NCBI GenBank assembly: GCA_964572745.1
Contig: CAZNFT010000020.1
Location: forward strand, 1 to 34,901
Source of the DNA: M50B103 sp041667565
GTDB lineage: Bacteria; Fidelibacterota; Fidelibacteria; Fidelibacterales; Fidelibacteraceae
DNA: 34,901 nucleotides
Direction: 5' to 3'
A model generated the notes under the pieces. It was given only the letters and a program-made list of their open reading frames with translations, ran no database searches and was not told the origin of the DNA. Every line of letters starts with the position of its first letter. The stretch's first letter is position 1. A program made the translations under genes and the position numbers. Positions 17,003 to 26,241 of this stretch are shown one piece after another.

Positions 17003-17985
17003 TTTAAGCTCCATACTAAAGGTGATCGATGTTCATTGTTTTTCTTTATGTAAATGTCATAGCCATTTCTTTCTATGATTGGCTCATGACAATCGGCACA
17101 ATAAGTATTATTATCGAATCCGGGGTAATTTCCAATATAAACATATTTTAGCCCAGCATTTTTTGCAATCTTTTTACATCTTTTTAGAATTGCCTGAGAT
17201 GTACTGGGATAATGTGCCATTTTATATGCAGGGTAAAAAGCATTTAAGTGAAATGCAAGATCCTCACCACAATTTTTCAATAGCCAATAACATTGTTTTT
17301 CAAAAATATCCGGATCGTCGTTGACTCCGGGAATAATAAGTGAACTTATCTCAGTATGAATATCATTTTTTATACACCACTTAATCGTATCGAGTACAGG
17401 TTCTAATCTTGCAGCCGTATAGTCTTGGTAAACTTTATCATCAAAAGCTTTTAGGTCAATATTAACAGCGTTAATGCCTTTAAAAACTTCTTCTCGTGCT
17501 TTTGCAGTAATGTAGGCATTTGTCACAAGAATAGATGCCAGACCTCTCTCTATAGCTATATCGCGAATATCCATTAAATATTCTGCAAAGACGATAGGTT
17601 CATTATACGTAAAGGAAATAGAGCTGCATCCTGATTCTATTGCCCGCTCAACAATTTCGCCGGGACTATAGTAATGATCGGTATGAGAAAATTGAGTCGA
17701 TAAATGCCAGTTTTGACAAAATTGACATTTAAGGTTACATCCCTGAGTTCCAATACTATAGCTTATACTGCCGGGCAAAAAATGGTAAAGAGGTTTTTTT
17801 TCTATAGGATCAATATGTTGAGCATAAGGGAATCCATAAACTAAAGAGCGTAATTTATTATCCACTACTTTTCGAACCATACAAATACCATGTTGACCTT
17901 CCTCAAGAAGGCAATGGTGGGGGCAAAGATTACATTGGATCCTTTCTCCAATATTTTCCTGGAAATTCGCTTCCTTATATCTCAT
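16999..17985 (-). CDS. amrS: AmmeMemoRadiSam-system radical SAM enzyme
   Basis: A 328-residue radical S-adenosylmethionine protein of the AmrS family, related to pyruvate formate-lyase activating enzymes. The cluster motif is C83-NLK-C87-QF-C90 in SIGTQGCNLKCQFCQNW. The N terminus has a separate cysteine set (C18, C21, C25, C35; CNLCPHHC to GICMV). A C-terminal CADCHEP pair could bind another metal. SFTYNEPIVFAEY and NAVNIDLKAF fit SAM and substrate barrel positions. The family is named for frequent linkage with AMMECR1 and Memo proteins, but neither is next to it here. Its start follows the membrane gene stop by four bases and its stop overlaps the next start. Confidence 0.92.
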   Translation of the reverse strand: MRYKEANFQENIGERIQCNLCPHHCLLEEGQHGICMVRKVVDNKLRSLVYGFPYAQHIDPIEKKPLYHFLPGSISYSIGTQGCNLKCQFCQNWHLSTQFSHTDHYYSPGEIVERAIESGCSSISFTYNEPIVFAEYLMDIRDIAIERGLASILVTNAYITAKAREEVFKGINAVNIDLKAFDDKVYQDYTAARLEPVLDTIKWCIKNDIHTEISSLIIPGVNDDPDIFEKQCYWLLKNCGEDLAFHLNAFYPAYKMAHYPSTSQAILKRCKKIAKNAGLKYVYIGNYPGFDNNTYCADCHEPIIERNGYDIYIKKNNEHRSPLVWSLK

Positions 17986-17989
17986 AATA

Positions 17990-18346
17990 TTATCGCTCTC
18001 GCCTGAAAAATATCATTTCACCTAACCATGAAACCAAGGAAAGTAAAATGGCTGCCCAAAAAGCTGTAGCAAAGTTTGCAATAGTAAAACCGGGGATCAA
18101 ACTTGATGTTAACCACACCATGAATCCGTTAATGAGTAAATAAAAAATTCCATAAGTCATTGCTGTGATATGCAAAGTGATAAGTGTTATAAAAGGTTTA
18201 AGCGAAGCATTTAGAATTGCAAAAAGGACAGACATGGCGATCAGGGTGAAAAGACCGTCAATATGTATCCCTTTAAACATGGTTCCCACAATAGTGAAAG
18301 AGATAAGATTAATAATAATTTTTGTAAAGAAAGAATATTTTTTCAT
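17990..18346 (-). CDS. Phage-holin-4-like small membrane protein
   Basis: A 118-residue membrane protein with four hydrophobic segments, matching the 'phage holin family 4' (DUF) proteins that are widespread on bacterial chromosomes and not tied to phage. Signatures are GIHIDGLFTLI near residues 26-36, LNASLKPFITLITLHITAMTYGIFYLLIN across the middle, and SSLIPGFTIANF near the end followed by LLSLVSWLGE. The ATG at 18346 has AGGGA upstream; an upstream in-frame ATG at 18403 adds a polar leader with no support. It is the first gene of the run leading to amrS and gcvT. Its cellular function is unknown. Confidence 0.82.
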   Translation of the reverse strand: MKKYSFFTKIIINLISFTIVGTMFKGIHIDGLFTLIAMSVLFAILNASLKPFITLITLHITAMTYGIFYLLINGFMVWLTSSLIPGFTIANFATAFWAAILLSLVSWLGEMIFFRRER

Positions 18347-18451
18347 TCTGTCCCTGCGGAAATTTGAGTTGCTTAGTAATAAATTACCACTATTATTATA
18401 CAATAAAGCTAAAACTAAGTCAAGATATCATATAGTTTTTTAAATATTTTA

Positions 18452-18479
18452 AAAAGAGACCGGGCAGGAAGCCCGGTCT
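18452..18479 (-). terminator. Rho-independent terminator after fba
   Basis: Arms AGACCGGGC (18457-18465) and GCCCGGTCT (18471-18479) pair perfectly around AGGAA. On the minus strand CTTTTT follows. It lies just past the aldolase stop, between fba and the holin-like gene. Confidence 0.9.
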
Positions 18480-18488
18480 TTGAGTGAA

Positions 18489-19577
18489 CTATTTATAGAG
18501 ATAGGCGAATTGATCAAGACCATTCAAATCTTCGAAAGCCTGAACTAGGCGTTTTGTAAAGCCTTTTTCGCCAACAATGACCCAAGCGCGAGGATCATAT
18601 TTTTTCTTGTTAGGTTTATCTTCGCCTTCCGGGTTACCGATCTGAGCGTGAAGATAAGCATCGAATTCATCCATATAGTCTTTAATAGGTTTTGTATAAG
18701 CCCATTGTGTGTCTGTATCGATGTTCATTTTAATTACACCGTAAGAAATAGCTTCTTCAATTTCTTCCGGAGCTGAACCAGATCCACCGTGGAAAACAAA
18801 ATTGACAGGTTTTTCACTTAGACCGTGTTTTTCAGCAATGTATTTTTGTGAGTTATCAAGAATTTTTGGAGTCAGGACAACATTTCCCGGCTTATAAACA
18901 CCATGTACATTACCAAAAGCAGCCGCAATGGTAAACATAGGACTGACAGCTAAAAGTTCTTCGTAAGCACGGTTGACTTCTTCAGGTTGTGTATAGAGTT
19001 CTGAGTTATCAATATTTGAGTTATCAACGCCATCTTCTTCACCGCCTGTAACACCGAGCTCAATTTCCAGAAGCATATCAATTTTTGACATGCGTTCGAG
19101 ATATTTTTTACTGATCTCTAAGTTGTCATCTAAAGATTCAGCTGAAAGATCGATCATATGTGATGAAAACAGAGGTTCACCATGTTCTTTATAGTAGGCT
19201 TCACCGGCATCAAGTAGTCCATCTATCCAAGGTAAAAGTTTCTTGGAACAATGATCAGTGTGCAAAATAACAGGAACGCCATAGTGTTTAGCCATTTCAC
19301 GGACATGCAAGGCACCGGCAACGGCTCCGGCAACAGCAGCTTTTTGATCGGTATTATCCAATAATTTACCAGCGTTAAAAACTGCACCACCATTTGAAAA
19401 TTGGATTATGATTGCTGATTTAGCATCTTTTGCAGCCTGTAATGCTGCATTGCTGGTAGATGAACTGACAACGTTCACTGCGGGGAAAGCAAATTTATTT
19501 TCTTTTGCGTATTCAAAAACGTCCAATAGGACTTTTCCAGTAACTACACCGGGTTTTAAATTAGGTTTTTTAGCCAT
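18489..19577 (-). CDS. fbaA: Class II fructose-bisphosphate aldolase
   Basis: Zinc-dependent cleavage or formation of fructose-1,6-bisphosphate in glycolysis and gluconeogenesis. The 362-residue product is of the E. coli FbaA (class IIA) length and type. H106-T-D108-H109-CS holds the catalytic aspartate and zinc ligands; LLEIELGVTGGEEDGVDN near residues 167-184, NVHGVYKPGNVVLTP and FVFHGGSGS near 265-275 bind metal and phosphate. The ATG has AAAGGAG upstream. It follows the PPi-phosphofructokinase gene by 11 nt, so the two consecutive glycolytic steps are encoded on one transcript that ends at the terminator just beyond. Confidence 0.97.
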   Translation of the reverse strand: MAKKPNLKPGVVTGKVLLDVFEYAKENKFAFPAVNVVSSSTSNAALQAAKDAKSAIIIQFSNGGAVFNAGKLLDNTDQKAAVAGAVAGALHVREMAKHYGVPVILHTDHCSKKLLPWIDGLLDAGEAYYKEHGEPLFSSHMIDLSAESLDDNLEISKKYLERMSKIDMLLEIELGVTGGEEDGVDNSNIDNSELYTQPEEVNRAYEELLAVSPMFTIAAAFGNVHGVYKPGNVVLTPKILDNSQKYIAEKHGLSEKPVNFVFHGGSGSAPEEIEEAISYGVIKMNIDTDTQWAYTKPIKDYMDEFDAYLHAQIGNPEGEDKPNKKKYDPRAWVIVGEKGFTKRLVQAFEDLNGLDQFAYLYK

Positions 19578-19588
19578 TTTATGCTCCT

Positions 19589-21244
19589 TTATTGATGTTC
19601 TAATTCTAAAGTAAGGGTTTTAAGATCACATACCTCCTCAGGACCATAATACTGAATTGGACCAGGGTAGATATATGTGGTTTCAATTGCCCATTTATCA
19701 CGATTAGCCAGATAAGTTTTAAAAGGTTTCCCATCTAATTTTACCAAGGCTTTTCTTATGACAGGTTTATCTTTTCCATGACGGCGTTCAATGTTCATCA
19801 TGTGAGTTATTGGAACTCCACTGGGTTTCCAGTTTTCCACCTTGTCAGTTAAGTTGCGGACTGAAGACATATAACCCGTACACTTATTTTCTGCAAGAAT
19901 TGCTGCCGTATAACCGAGTGCATAGGTGTAGTCTGCATCAAAGTTCGAAGGAAAAGAACAACGACCTTCATAGCCAAAGAAATGGGTATGAGTTTTAAAG
20001 TCACCTTTGTATTTTCCTTCTTTCTTGAGTTCATTAAGTCTTTGTCCTATCATGTGAACAAGAAGTTTATCTGTTTCAATGAGTGATACCTGAACATTTC
20101 CATGAGGATCACGTTCCATGATCAATTGTTCTGCAATGCTTTCGGGCAGACATTCATATAGCTCGGAATTGTGGCCTTCAAGTTTATCGATAATATAATC
20201 GCGTTTATCATCGCAATCATCAATATCATTGAATTCATCTTCATTTTTTGCTATTAATTCATTTAATTCCTCGATGAGTTCTTTCATATCGGGAATGAAT
20301 TCAATGAGACCTTCAGGAATGACCAGTACGCCAAAATCCTCATTATTTTCTGATCTTTTTACAATTATATCAGTTAGTTGTTCAGTAATATCATCCAGGT
20401 TTTGTTTCTTAGCTTCAACTTCTTCGGAGATAAGCGCAAAGTTGGGTTGAGTTTTTAAAGCACATTCAAGAGTAATATGAGAAGCTGAACGCCCCATTAA
20501 TCTGATAATGTGCCAATATTTCTTAGCAGAATTCGCATCTCGTGAAATATTACCAATAAGCTCACTATACACTTTAGTTGCCGTATCAAAACCAAACGAA
20601 GCTTCGATCAGTTCGTTTTTAAGATCGCCATCAATGGTTTTTGGGACACCGATAACCGTGATATCTACATTTTGCTGAGCGAAGTATTCTGCCAAAACAG
20701 CAGCATTTGTATTTGAATCATCGCCACCAATAATAACAATGGTTTCAATATTCAGAGCTTTACAATTTTTTAGGGTTGCTTCGTATTGTTTTTTGGTTTC
20801 CAGTTTGGTACGACCGGATCCAATAATATCAAATCCCCCGGTATTGCGGTATTCTTCGATGTATTCTGCGTCTAGTTCGCGATAATTATTATCCACTAAA
20901 CCTGAAGGACCACCAAGAAAACCGTAAAGTTTAGAATCCGGATGACAAGCTTGTAAAGCATCATATATTCCCGCGATTACATTGTGTCCGCCTGGAGCTT
21001 GTCCGCCGGAAAGAATAACAGCAATGTTCAAGGGTTTATAAATTGGAGTATCATTTCCTGCTTTAAAGCTAATGCTGGGCAAACCATAGGTCTTGGGAAA
21101 TATCTCCTTGATCTTTGCCTGATCGGCAACAGATTCTGTAGCTGATCCTTTAATGATCCTTAACTTAGGCCCTTTTTGAAAAACAGAAGGAAGCTTAGGT
21201 TGATAATTAATCCTAGCCTTGTGTAACTGTGATAATTCTTTCAT
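19589..21244 (-). CDS. pfp: Pyrophosphate-dependent 6-phosphofructokinase
   Basis: Phosphorylates fructose-6-phosphate with pyrophosphate, reversibly, instead of ATP. The 551-residue product is the long PFP type found in plants, spirochaetes and several anaerobes. LSGGQAPGGHNVIAG near residues 78-92 binds the donor. G173-G-D-D176-SNTNA has the second aspartate that marks PPi use, where ATP enzymes have glycine. PKTIDGD near 201-207 is the catalytic loop, and MGRSASH binds sugar phosphate. The ATG at 21244 has GAGGA upstream; an in-frame TTG one codon earlier is less likely. It is the first gene of the pfp-fba unit. Confidence 0.96.
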   Translation of the reverse strand: MKELSQLHKARINYQPKLPSVFQKGPKLRIIKGSATESVADQAKIKEIFPKTYGLPSISFKAGNDTPIYKPLNIAVILSGGQAPGGHNVIAGIYDALQACHPDSKLYGFLGGPSGLVDNNYRELDAEYIEEYRNTGGFDIIGSGRTKLETKKQYEATLKNCKALNIETIVIIGGDDSNTNAAVLAEYFAQQNVDITVIGVPKTIDGDLKNELIEASFGFDTATKVYSELIGNISRDANSAKKYWHIIRLMGRSASHITLECALKTQPNFALISEEVEAKKQNLDDITEQLTDIIVKRSENNEDFGVLVIPEGLIEFIPDMKELIEELNELIAKNEDEFNDIDDCDDKRDYIIDKLEGHNSELYECLPESIAEQLIMERDPHGNVQVSLIETDKLLVHMIGQRLNELKKEGKYKGDFKTHTHFFGYEGRCSFPSNFDADYTYALGYTAAILAENKCTGYMSSVRNLTDKVENWKPSGVPITHMMNIERRHGKDKPVIRKALVKLDGKPFKTYLANRDKWAIETTYIYPGPIQYYGPEEVCDLKTLTLELEHQ

Positions 21245-21537
21245 CAATTAATCCTCTTATTTACTGCGGTCTAATATAAGAAAAAAAAGCTGCAAGTGTT
21301 ATAAAAATAGACAATAGAAAAGTTCTAACTAGGAACTATAATAATATATATTTTTTTCGGATTTAATCCTTGATCTGCTTGAAGGGCTTTATACTTTAGA
21401 AAATTTATTATTGTTTTCGTGATAGAAAAATAATTGCTATTTGTCCTTTGTCAATTGTCAATTATTATAGTATTTTATCCTAAGAAAATATGGGATTCGC
21501 ATCCCTCGATTGCTTAGTATGAATTACAAGGATTTCT
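21245..21537. other. Divergent intergenic region with TTTGTCAATT repeat
   Basis: The 293-nt gap lies between pfp (minus) and the beta-propeller gene (plus). I see no coding sequence. It is very AT-rich. At 21447-21466 TTTGTCAATT is followed by GTCAATTATT, a near copy of the element at 7661-7680. Promoters for both directions are expected here, but none could be assigned with confidence. Confidence 0.6.
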
Positions 21538-22755
21538 ATGAAAAAAACTATTTCTCTCTTGATCTTGGCCATATTATTAATCCCTCTTGCAGCTTCCGAG
21601 CTAATGTACAATGATTTCATTACGGTAGAGCAACTTAAGGATTCTCTGATTGAACATGACTGGAACTATCACTCCGAATTCCCTTATTTTAGAAAATCAG
21701 CAAGAACAGGCTCTTCGCCTAAGAGTTGTACTTTTTCGCCGGATGGAAAATATGTTTATGTGACCTTGTTAGGGCAACGCCATAAAGCAGTCCAGATCTA
21801 TACTGTCGATCCTTTTGAATTGCTTAAGACTTTATCACCGGAATGTGATGATCCTGTGCAAAACTATGGCTTTTCTGAAGGCGTTTTTAGAGAAAAAGAT
21901 GGTACATTCTGGTTTACGCGTATGACAACCGGTGATTATTTTATCTATGATCCAAAGATCGATTCATTATCTTCTCCCAAAAAAACGGGAGGTGACTGGA
22001 CAAAATCATTGGAATTTTCTCCTAATCAAAACTATGTTGCTATGTCGCATTGGGTATCAAGAAGAGTTTCTATCTTTGATGTTGAGAGACAACGAATTAT
22101 AAGAAATTTAAGGACTTCACAAATCCCCAGAGGACTCGCCTGGATAGGGAATGATACTTTAGCCGTTACTTTATATGGTGGTTCCAAAAGTACTGATTGT
22201 GGAATAGAAGTCTTTGATGTTAAAAGTGGTAAAAAAGTTGAAAGTATGTTAGAATGGCGTTCAGCTATGAGAGATGTTCGTTTTGACCCGCTGGAAAAAA
22301 TGTTGTATTATGATGATATGCGTTTTGCTATAGTATATAAATATGATTGGATCAAAAGAGAAACTGTAGCTAAAGGTCGGGTAGATAGCCATCCCAACAC
22401 GATTAGATTAACCTCAGATGGAGATCATCTTTTTGTTTCTTGCCGTGGTCCCAATAATCCCAATGGTTATACTTTACCCAGTCCTCGTAATGGAGAGATT
22501 GTTGTTTTAGAAACCGATTCGCTTCAAAAACTGACTAGCTGGGCTCCGGGAAATCAACCCACCGGTCTGGATATTTCTTTAGATGGCAAATACTTAGTAT
22601 CGACAGATTTTATGGATAGGCGCGTTAATCTTTATATAATTTCTGATCCTCGTAGCGATAAAAAAGATAATAATACAGATGAACTCACAAAAATATTAAA
22701 TAAAATGGGTGATAGGTATGAAATGGGCACTAGTTCTTTCTGGTGGCGGTGGTAA
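21538..22755 (+). CDS. Exported YVTN/lactonase-like beta-propeller protein
   Basis: A 405-residue exported protein whose function I cannot name. The N terminus is a clear signal peptide (MKKTISLLILAILLIPLAAS). The rest shows repeated propeller blades of the YncE/YVTN kind: CTFSPDGKYVYVTLLG, LEFSPNQNYVAMSHW, IRLTSDGDHLFVSCRG and LDISLDGKYLVSTDF, each followed by a strand ending in a 'VxxxD' type turn. Such propellers usually bind partners or ligands in the periplasm or on the surface. The start has AAGGA at 21529-21533. The last 38 nt overlap the patatin gene, indicating coupling with that and the GH20 gene. Confidence 0.82.
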   Translation: MKKTISLLILAILLIPLAASELMYNDFITVEQLKDSLIEHDWNYHSEFPYFRKSARTGSSPKSCTFSPDGKYVYVTLLGQRHKAVQIYTVDPFELLKTLSPECDDPVQNYGFSEGVFREKDGTFWFTRMTTGDYFIYDPKIDSLSSPKKTGGDWTKSLEFSPNQNYVAMSHWVSRRVSIFDVERQRIIRNLRTSQIPRGLAWIGNDTLAVTLYGGSKSTDCGIEVFDVKSGKKVESMLEWRSAMRDVRFDPLEKMLYYDDMRFAIVYKYDWIKRETVAKGRVDSHPNTIRLTSDGDHLFVSCRGPNNPNGYTLPSPRNGEIVVLETDSLQKLTSWAPGNQPTGLDISLDGKYLVSTDFMDRRVNLYIISDPRSDKKDNNTDELTKILNKMGDRYEMGTSSFWWRW

Positions 22756-23563
22756 TGGTCTTGCTCATGTAGGCGTCATTAAAGAACTTGAAAGACTAAA
22801 ATTAAAACCATCCTTGATCGTGGGTACTTCCATGGGGGCTGTGATAGGAGGCGTATATGCTTCCGGAAAGTCCATTGAATGGATAGAAGAATTTGTAACG
22901 AACAAGCTAAAGATCCATGATATGGTTACGACCATGCCAACTCTGAAATGGGGCGAAGGTCCACTTGTAAGAGTTTTTCAGGCAGGAAATGCCATTAAGA
23001 ATCTAATGCAAAATCTCGGCGCTGAATCCGGAGAAAAAATTCTTGAAATAATAAAAGAGATCACTGAAGACATAAACATCGAAGATACTGTTATTCCTTT
23101 TGCTACAAATGCTGTGGATTTATTGACCGGAGACGAAAAGGTTTTTAGCAGTGGTAATCTTGCAGATGCCATACGATCTTCCATGTCAATTCCACCATTT
23201 TTTGAGCCTTATAAACTAGAGGATGCCCTTTATGTAGATGGTGCATTTGCGGATAATATGCCGGTTAATATTGCCAGGGATATGGGGTTTAGAAAAATAT
23301 TATCTGTAGATGTTTCACCTCCAAGACCTCTTGAGAGTGATAAAATTAAAAATAGTCTTGAAGCGACATGGCGAGCTATGTCAATTTCCATAAAAAATTC
23401 GCATCGTCCAGTAAAAGCAACAGTACATATCGAAGCTTATAAGGGCGCCTATAATTTTGATTTTGAGCATGCAGACGAACTCATTGATGTTGGAAGACAG
23501 GCGGTGATAGATAATGAGTTAAAAATAAAACGAGCTTTTTATTCTTGGTATCATAGAATTTAA
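22718..23563 (+). CDS. Patatin-like phospholipase (RssA-like)
   Basis: Predicted serine acyl hydrolase, 281 residues from ATG 22718. It has the glycine-rich oxyanion loop SGGGGNGLAHVGVI near residues 7-20, the nucleophile elbow GTSMGAVIGG near 36-45, and the catalytic aspartate in YVDGAFADNMPV near 171-182. Absence of a signal peptide makes it cytoplasmic or peripherally membrane-bound. Upstream in-frame GTG 22709 gives a three-residue longer form, but both lack a strong ribosome site, so translation probably depends on coupling with the overlapping propeller gene. The GH20 gene starts 17 nt downstream. The lipid substrate is unknown. Confidence 0.9.
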   Translation: MKWALVLSGGGGNGLAHVGVIKELERLKLKPSLIVGTSMGAVIGGVYASGKSIEWIEEFVTNKLKIHDMVTTMPTLKWGEGPLVRVFQAGNAIKNLMQNLGAESGEKILEIIKEITEDINIEDTVIPFATNAVDLLTGDEKVFSSGNLADAIRSSMSIPPFFEPYKLEDALYVDGAFADNMPVNIARDMGFRKILSVDVSPPRPLESDKIKNSLEATWRAMSISIKNSHRPVKATVHIEAYKGAYNFDFEHADELIDVGRQAVIDNELKIKRAFYSWYHRI

Positions 23564-23580
23564 TCATAGAAAGGGAAAAA

Positions 23581-26154
23581 ATGAAAAAAACTTTATATTT
23601 AATAACGATTTTGCTTATAATGAGCATGATGTTTTCTTGTGATAAAAATTCAGGAGTGATAGAAGTTTCCTGGCAACTGATAGAAAATCAGTATGATGGG
23701 AAAAATCAGCTAAAATCTGAAGTCACTTTTACAAACAATTCACCTTATACCTTAACGAAGGACAACTGGAAATTTTATTTTAACTGGTTTCGTTCTATCA
23801 GGGACGAACAAGAGTGTGATATGTTAAAAGGTGAAACTATCAATGGTGATCTCTCATATCTTGAACCCACAGAAAAATTTGAAGGTCTGAAACCGGGTGA
23901 GAGCTTTAGCTTTCCTCTTCTTGGTACTCATTATGCCATTAATTTTACAGATGCCATTTCGGGTGCCTATTTTGTGATAGAGGGAAAAGATGGTGAGGAG
24001 ATCTTATTGCCTGCGGGCGAAACAAAGGTATTGTCTTTCCCGGAGAATGAAACTTTACGCCGTGGATCTTATGATAACTTGAAAGTCCAGACAGCTGAGA
24101 TGCGTTTTAACGAAAATGTAAAGCTTGAATTTGTCCCGGAAGATCAATTGCCTCTTCTTATACCCACACCCTGGTCTCAGGAATTAACTGGCGGGGAAAT
24201 TGTTTTAAGTGAGGCTATGACAATTTTTCATCAGGCAGAACTATATCTCGAAGCAGAATTTCTTTCTGAAAAACTAAGTGATTTGTATGCTATTGATACT
24301 AAGTTGGAATTGTTTTATCCCGAAGAATTAAAGGACCTTAATACCAGTTATATTGTCATGATGTTGGGTAAAGGACCAAAAGAAGCTTATTCTTTAATGC
24401 TTGATCTTGAAAAGGGATTTTTAATTAAGGCCTCTGATAAAGCCGGAGCTTTTTACGGAGTTCAGAGTCTTATTTCTATTATTGGAAATAATTATCCAAA
24501 TGCCGATAAATATCTTGTTCCTGCCTTTTATATAGAAGATATGCCAAGATTTGAATATCGTGGTATGCATATCGATGTTTCCAGATCTTTTCACTCAAAA
24601 GAAGATGTAATGAGGTTCATAGATTTGATTTCCATGTACAAATTGAATAAACTTCATTTCCACATTACAGATGATGAAGGTTGGCGAGTAGAGATAAAAC
24701 CTTTACCGGAATTAACAGAGATAGGTGCTTTCAGAGGCCATACCGATGATGAAAAAGATTATTTACAGCCTTCACTTGGCTCCGGACCCTTTGCAGATCC
24801 CGAACTTGGAAATGGCAGTGGCTTTTATACTCGCGAAGAATTTATTGAGCTGTTAAAATATGCAAAAACCCGTCACATAGAAGTCATTCCCGAAATAGAT
24901 ATGCCCGGACATATGCGCTCTGCACTCAAAGCCATGGAAGTCCGATACGACAGATATATGGCAGAAGGCAAGAAAGATTCAGCCGAAATGTATTTGCTGA
25001 CCGATTTTGATGATACCACTTTCTACACTTCTGCTCAGAGATTTCATGACAACACGGCCAATCCATGCATGGAATCCACTTATCGCTTTGTAGAGGTTGT
25101 GGTTGACGAATTAGTGGCAATGTACAAAGAAGCGGATGTTTCTTTAAATGCACTGCACATTGGAGGTGATGAAGTTCCCAGTGGTGCATTTACACATTCT
25201 CCTATTTCTCAGAAATTTCTTGCGAACTCCGCTGAATACAATTCGGTATCACAATTACATAAGTATTTTACAACTCGCGCAACTGAGATACTGAAAAAAC
25301 ATGATATTCATACAGCAGGTTGGGAAGAGGTTGCTTGCAAACATGAAAACGGAAAACGCGTTCCGGATCCAAGTTTGGTTAAAGAAGGCATTGAAGCCTA
25401 TGTGTGGAATAATGTTTGGGGCTGGGGAGCAGAAGACCTTGGTTATAAATTAGCCAATACAGGTTTTCCTGTTATCTTTTTAAGTGCTAATAATTATTAC
25501 TTTGATTTTGCTTATAACAGAGATCCGGAAGAACCCGGCCTGTATTGGGGCGGTTACACCGATACGCGTACAGCCTGGGAATTTACACCCATGGATATTA
25601 CAAAATGTGCCGAAACAACCTTGACCGGAAATCCCATTGATGAAAGCATGTTTAAATCCAAGGTTAAGCTGACAGAAAAAGGCAAGAAAAATGTCAGAGG
25701 ACTTTCAGGAGTTCTGTGGAGTGAGGTCATGCGGACTTGGGATAGAGTTGAATACATGGCCTTTCCTAAGATCCTTGGTCTGGCAGAAAGATCTTGGTCG
25801 CAAACACCTTATTGGGTACAAATTGAAAACAAGGATTTTTCCAATTTACTTAGAGAAAAAGACTGGAGTGTATTTGTAAACAAGTTAGGTAAACATGAAT
25901 TCCGGAAACTGGATCACTATGATGTAAATTACCGCATAGCTCTGCCCGGAGCCATAATTGAAGATGATATGTTTAAGGCTAATATTCGTTTTCCCGGTTT
26001 AACCATGCGTTATACACTTAATGGAAGCGAACCTACAAGCAGCTCAGCTATTTACAGCAAAGCTTTCAAGCTTAATTCCGGTGATACAGTAAAGATCGCT
26101 GCTTTTGATTTGCAAGGAAGGCGGAGCAGAATTGTAGAAGTAAGCAATAAATAG
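23581..26154 (+). CDS. Beta-N-acetylhexosaminidase lipoprotein, GH20
   Basis: Cleaves terminal N-acetylglucosamine or N-acetylgalactosamine from glycans outside the cytoplasm. The 857-residue product starts with a lipoprotein signal whose cysteine is C20 (MMFSC). Domains appear in order: CHB_HEX-like N-terminal domain (about 27-155), GH20b helper domain (about 190-310), catalytic barrel (about 325-750) and a CHB_HEX_C-type tail (about 795-857). The acid/base pair is D530-E531 in LHIGGDEVPSGAF, and HFHITDDEGWRVE near 358-370 is another GH20 signature. AAAGGGA precedes the ATG. It is the last gene of the propeller-patatin unit and is followed by a terminator. Confidence 0.95.
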   Translation: MKKTLYLITILLIMSMMFSCDKNSGVIEVSWQLIENQYDGKNQLKSEVTFTNNSPYTLTKDNWKFYFNWFRSIRDEQECDMLKGETINGDLSYLEPTEKFEGLKPGESFSFPLLGTHYAINFTDAISGAYFVIEGKDGEEILLPAGETKVLSFPENETLRRGSYDNLKVQTAEMRFNENVKLEFVPEDQLPLLIPTPWSQELTGGEIVLSEAMTIFHQAELYLEAEFLSEKLSDLYAIDTKLELFYPEELKDLNTSYIVMMLGKGPKEAYSLMLDLEKGFLIKASDKAGAFYGVQSLISIIGNNYPNADKYLVPAFYIEDMPRFEYRGMHIDVSRSFHSKEDVMRFIDLISMYKLNKLHFHITDDEGWRVEIKPLPELTEIGAFRGHTDDEKDYLQPSLGSGPFADPELGNGSGFYTREEFIELLKYAKTRHIEVIPEIDMPGHMRSALKAMEVRYDRYMAEGKKDSAEMYLLTDFDDTTFYTSAQRFHDNTANPCMESTYRFVEVVVDELVAMYKEADVSLNALHIGGDEVPSGAFTHSPISQKFLANSAEYNSVSQLHKYFTTRATEILKKHDIHTAGWEEVACKHENGKRVPDPSLVKEGIEAYVWNNVWGWGAEDLGYKLANTGFPVIFLSANNYYFDFAYNRDPEEPGLYWGGYTDTRTAWEFTPMDITKCAETTLTGNPIDESMFKSKVKLTEKGKKNVRGLSGVLWSEVMRTWDRVEYMAFPKILGLAERSWSQTPYWVQIENKDFSNLLREKDWSVFVNKLGKHEFRKLDHYDVNYRIALPGAIIEDDMFKANIRFPGLTMRYTLNGSEPTSSSAIYSKAFKLNSGDTVKIAAFDLQGRRSRIVEVSNK

Positions 26155-26197
26155 GCGAGAAGCCTAAGATATAGAACGGAAAATCTTATAATATGAT

Positions 26198-26241
26198 ATC
26201 CCGGATAAATATGACAGTCTCATACTTATCCGGGATTTTTT
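26198..26241 (+). terminator. Rho-independent terminator after the GH20 gene
   Basis: Arms ATCCCGGATAA (26198-26208) and TTATCCGGGAT (26226-26236) pair perfectly, and the stem continues for about five more pairs with one mismatch around loop CAGTC. Six T residues follow at 26236-26241 on the plus strand. Nothing comparable follows on the minus side. Confidence 0.92.

Noticed and set aside
17990..18346. Prophage remnant suggested by the holin-like gene
   Set aside because: No endolysin, integrase or structural gene is near, and this holin-like family is common on bacterial chromosomes without phage.
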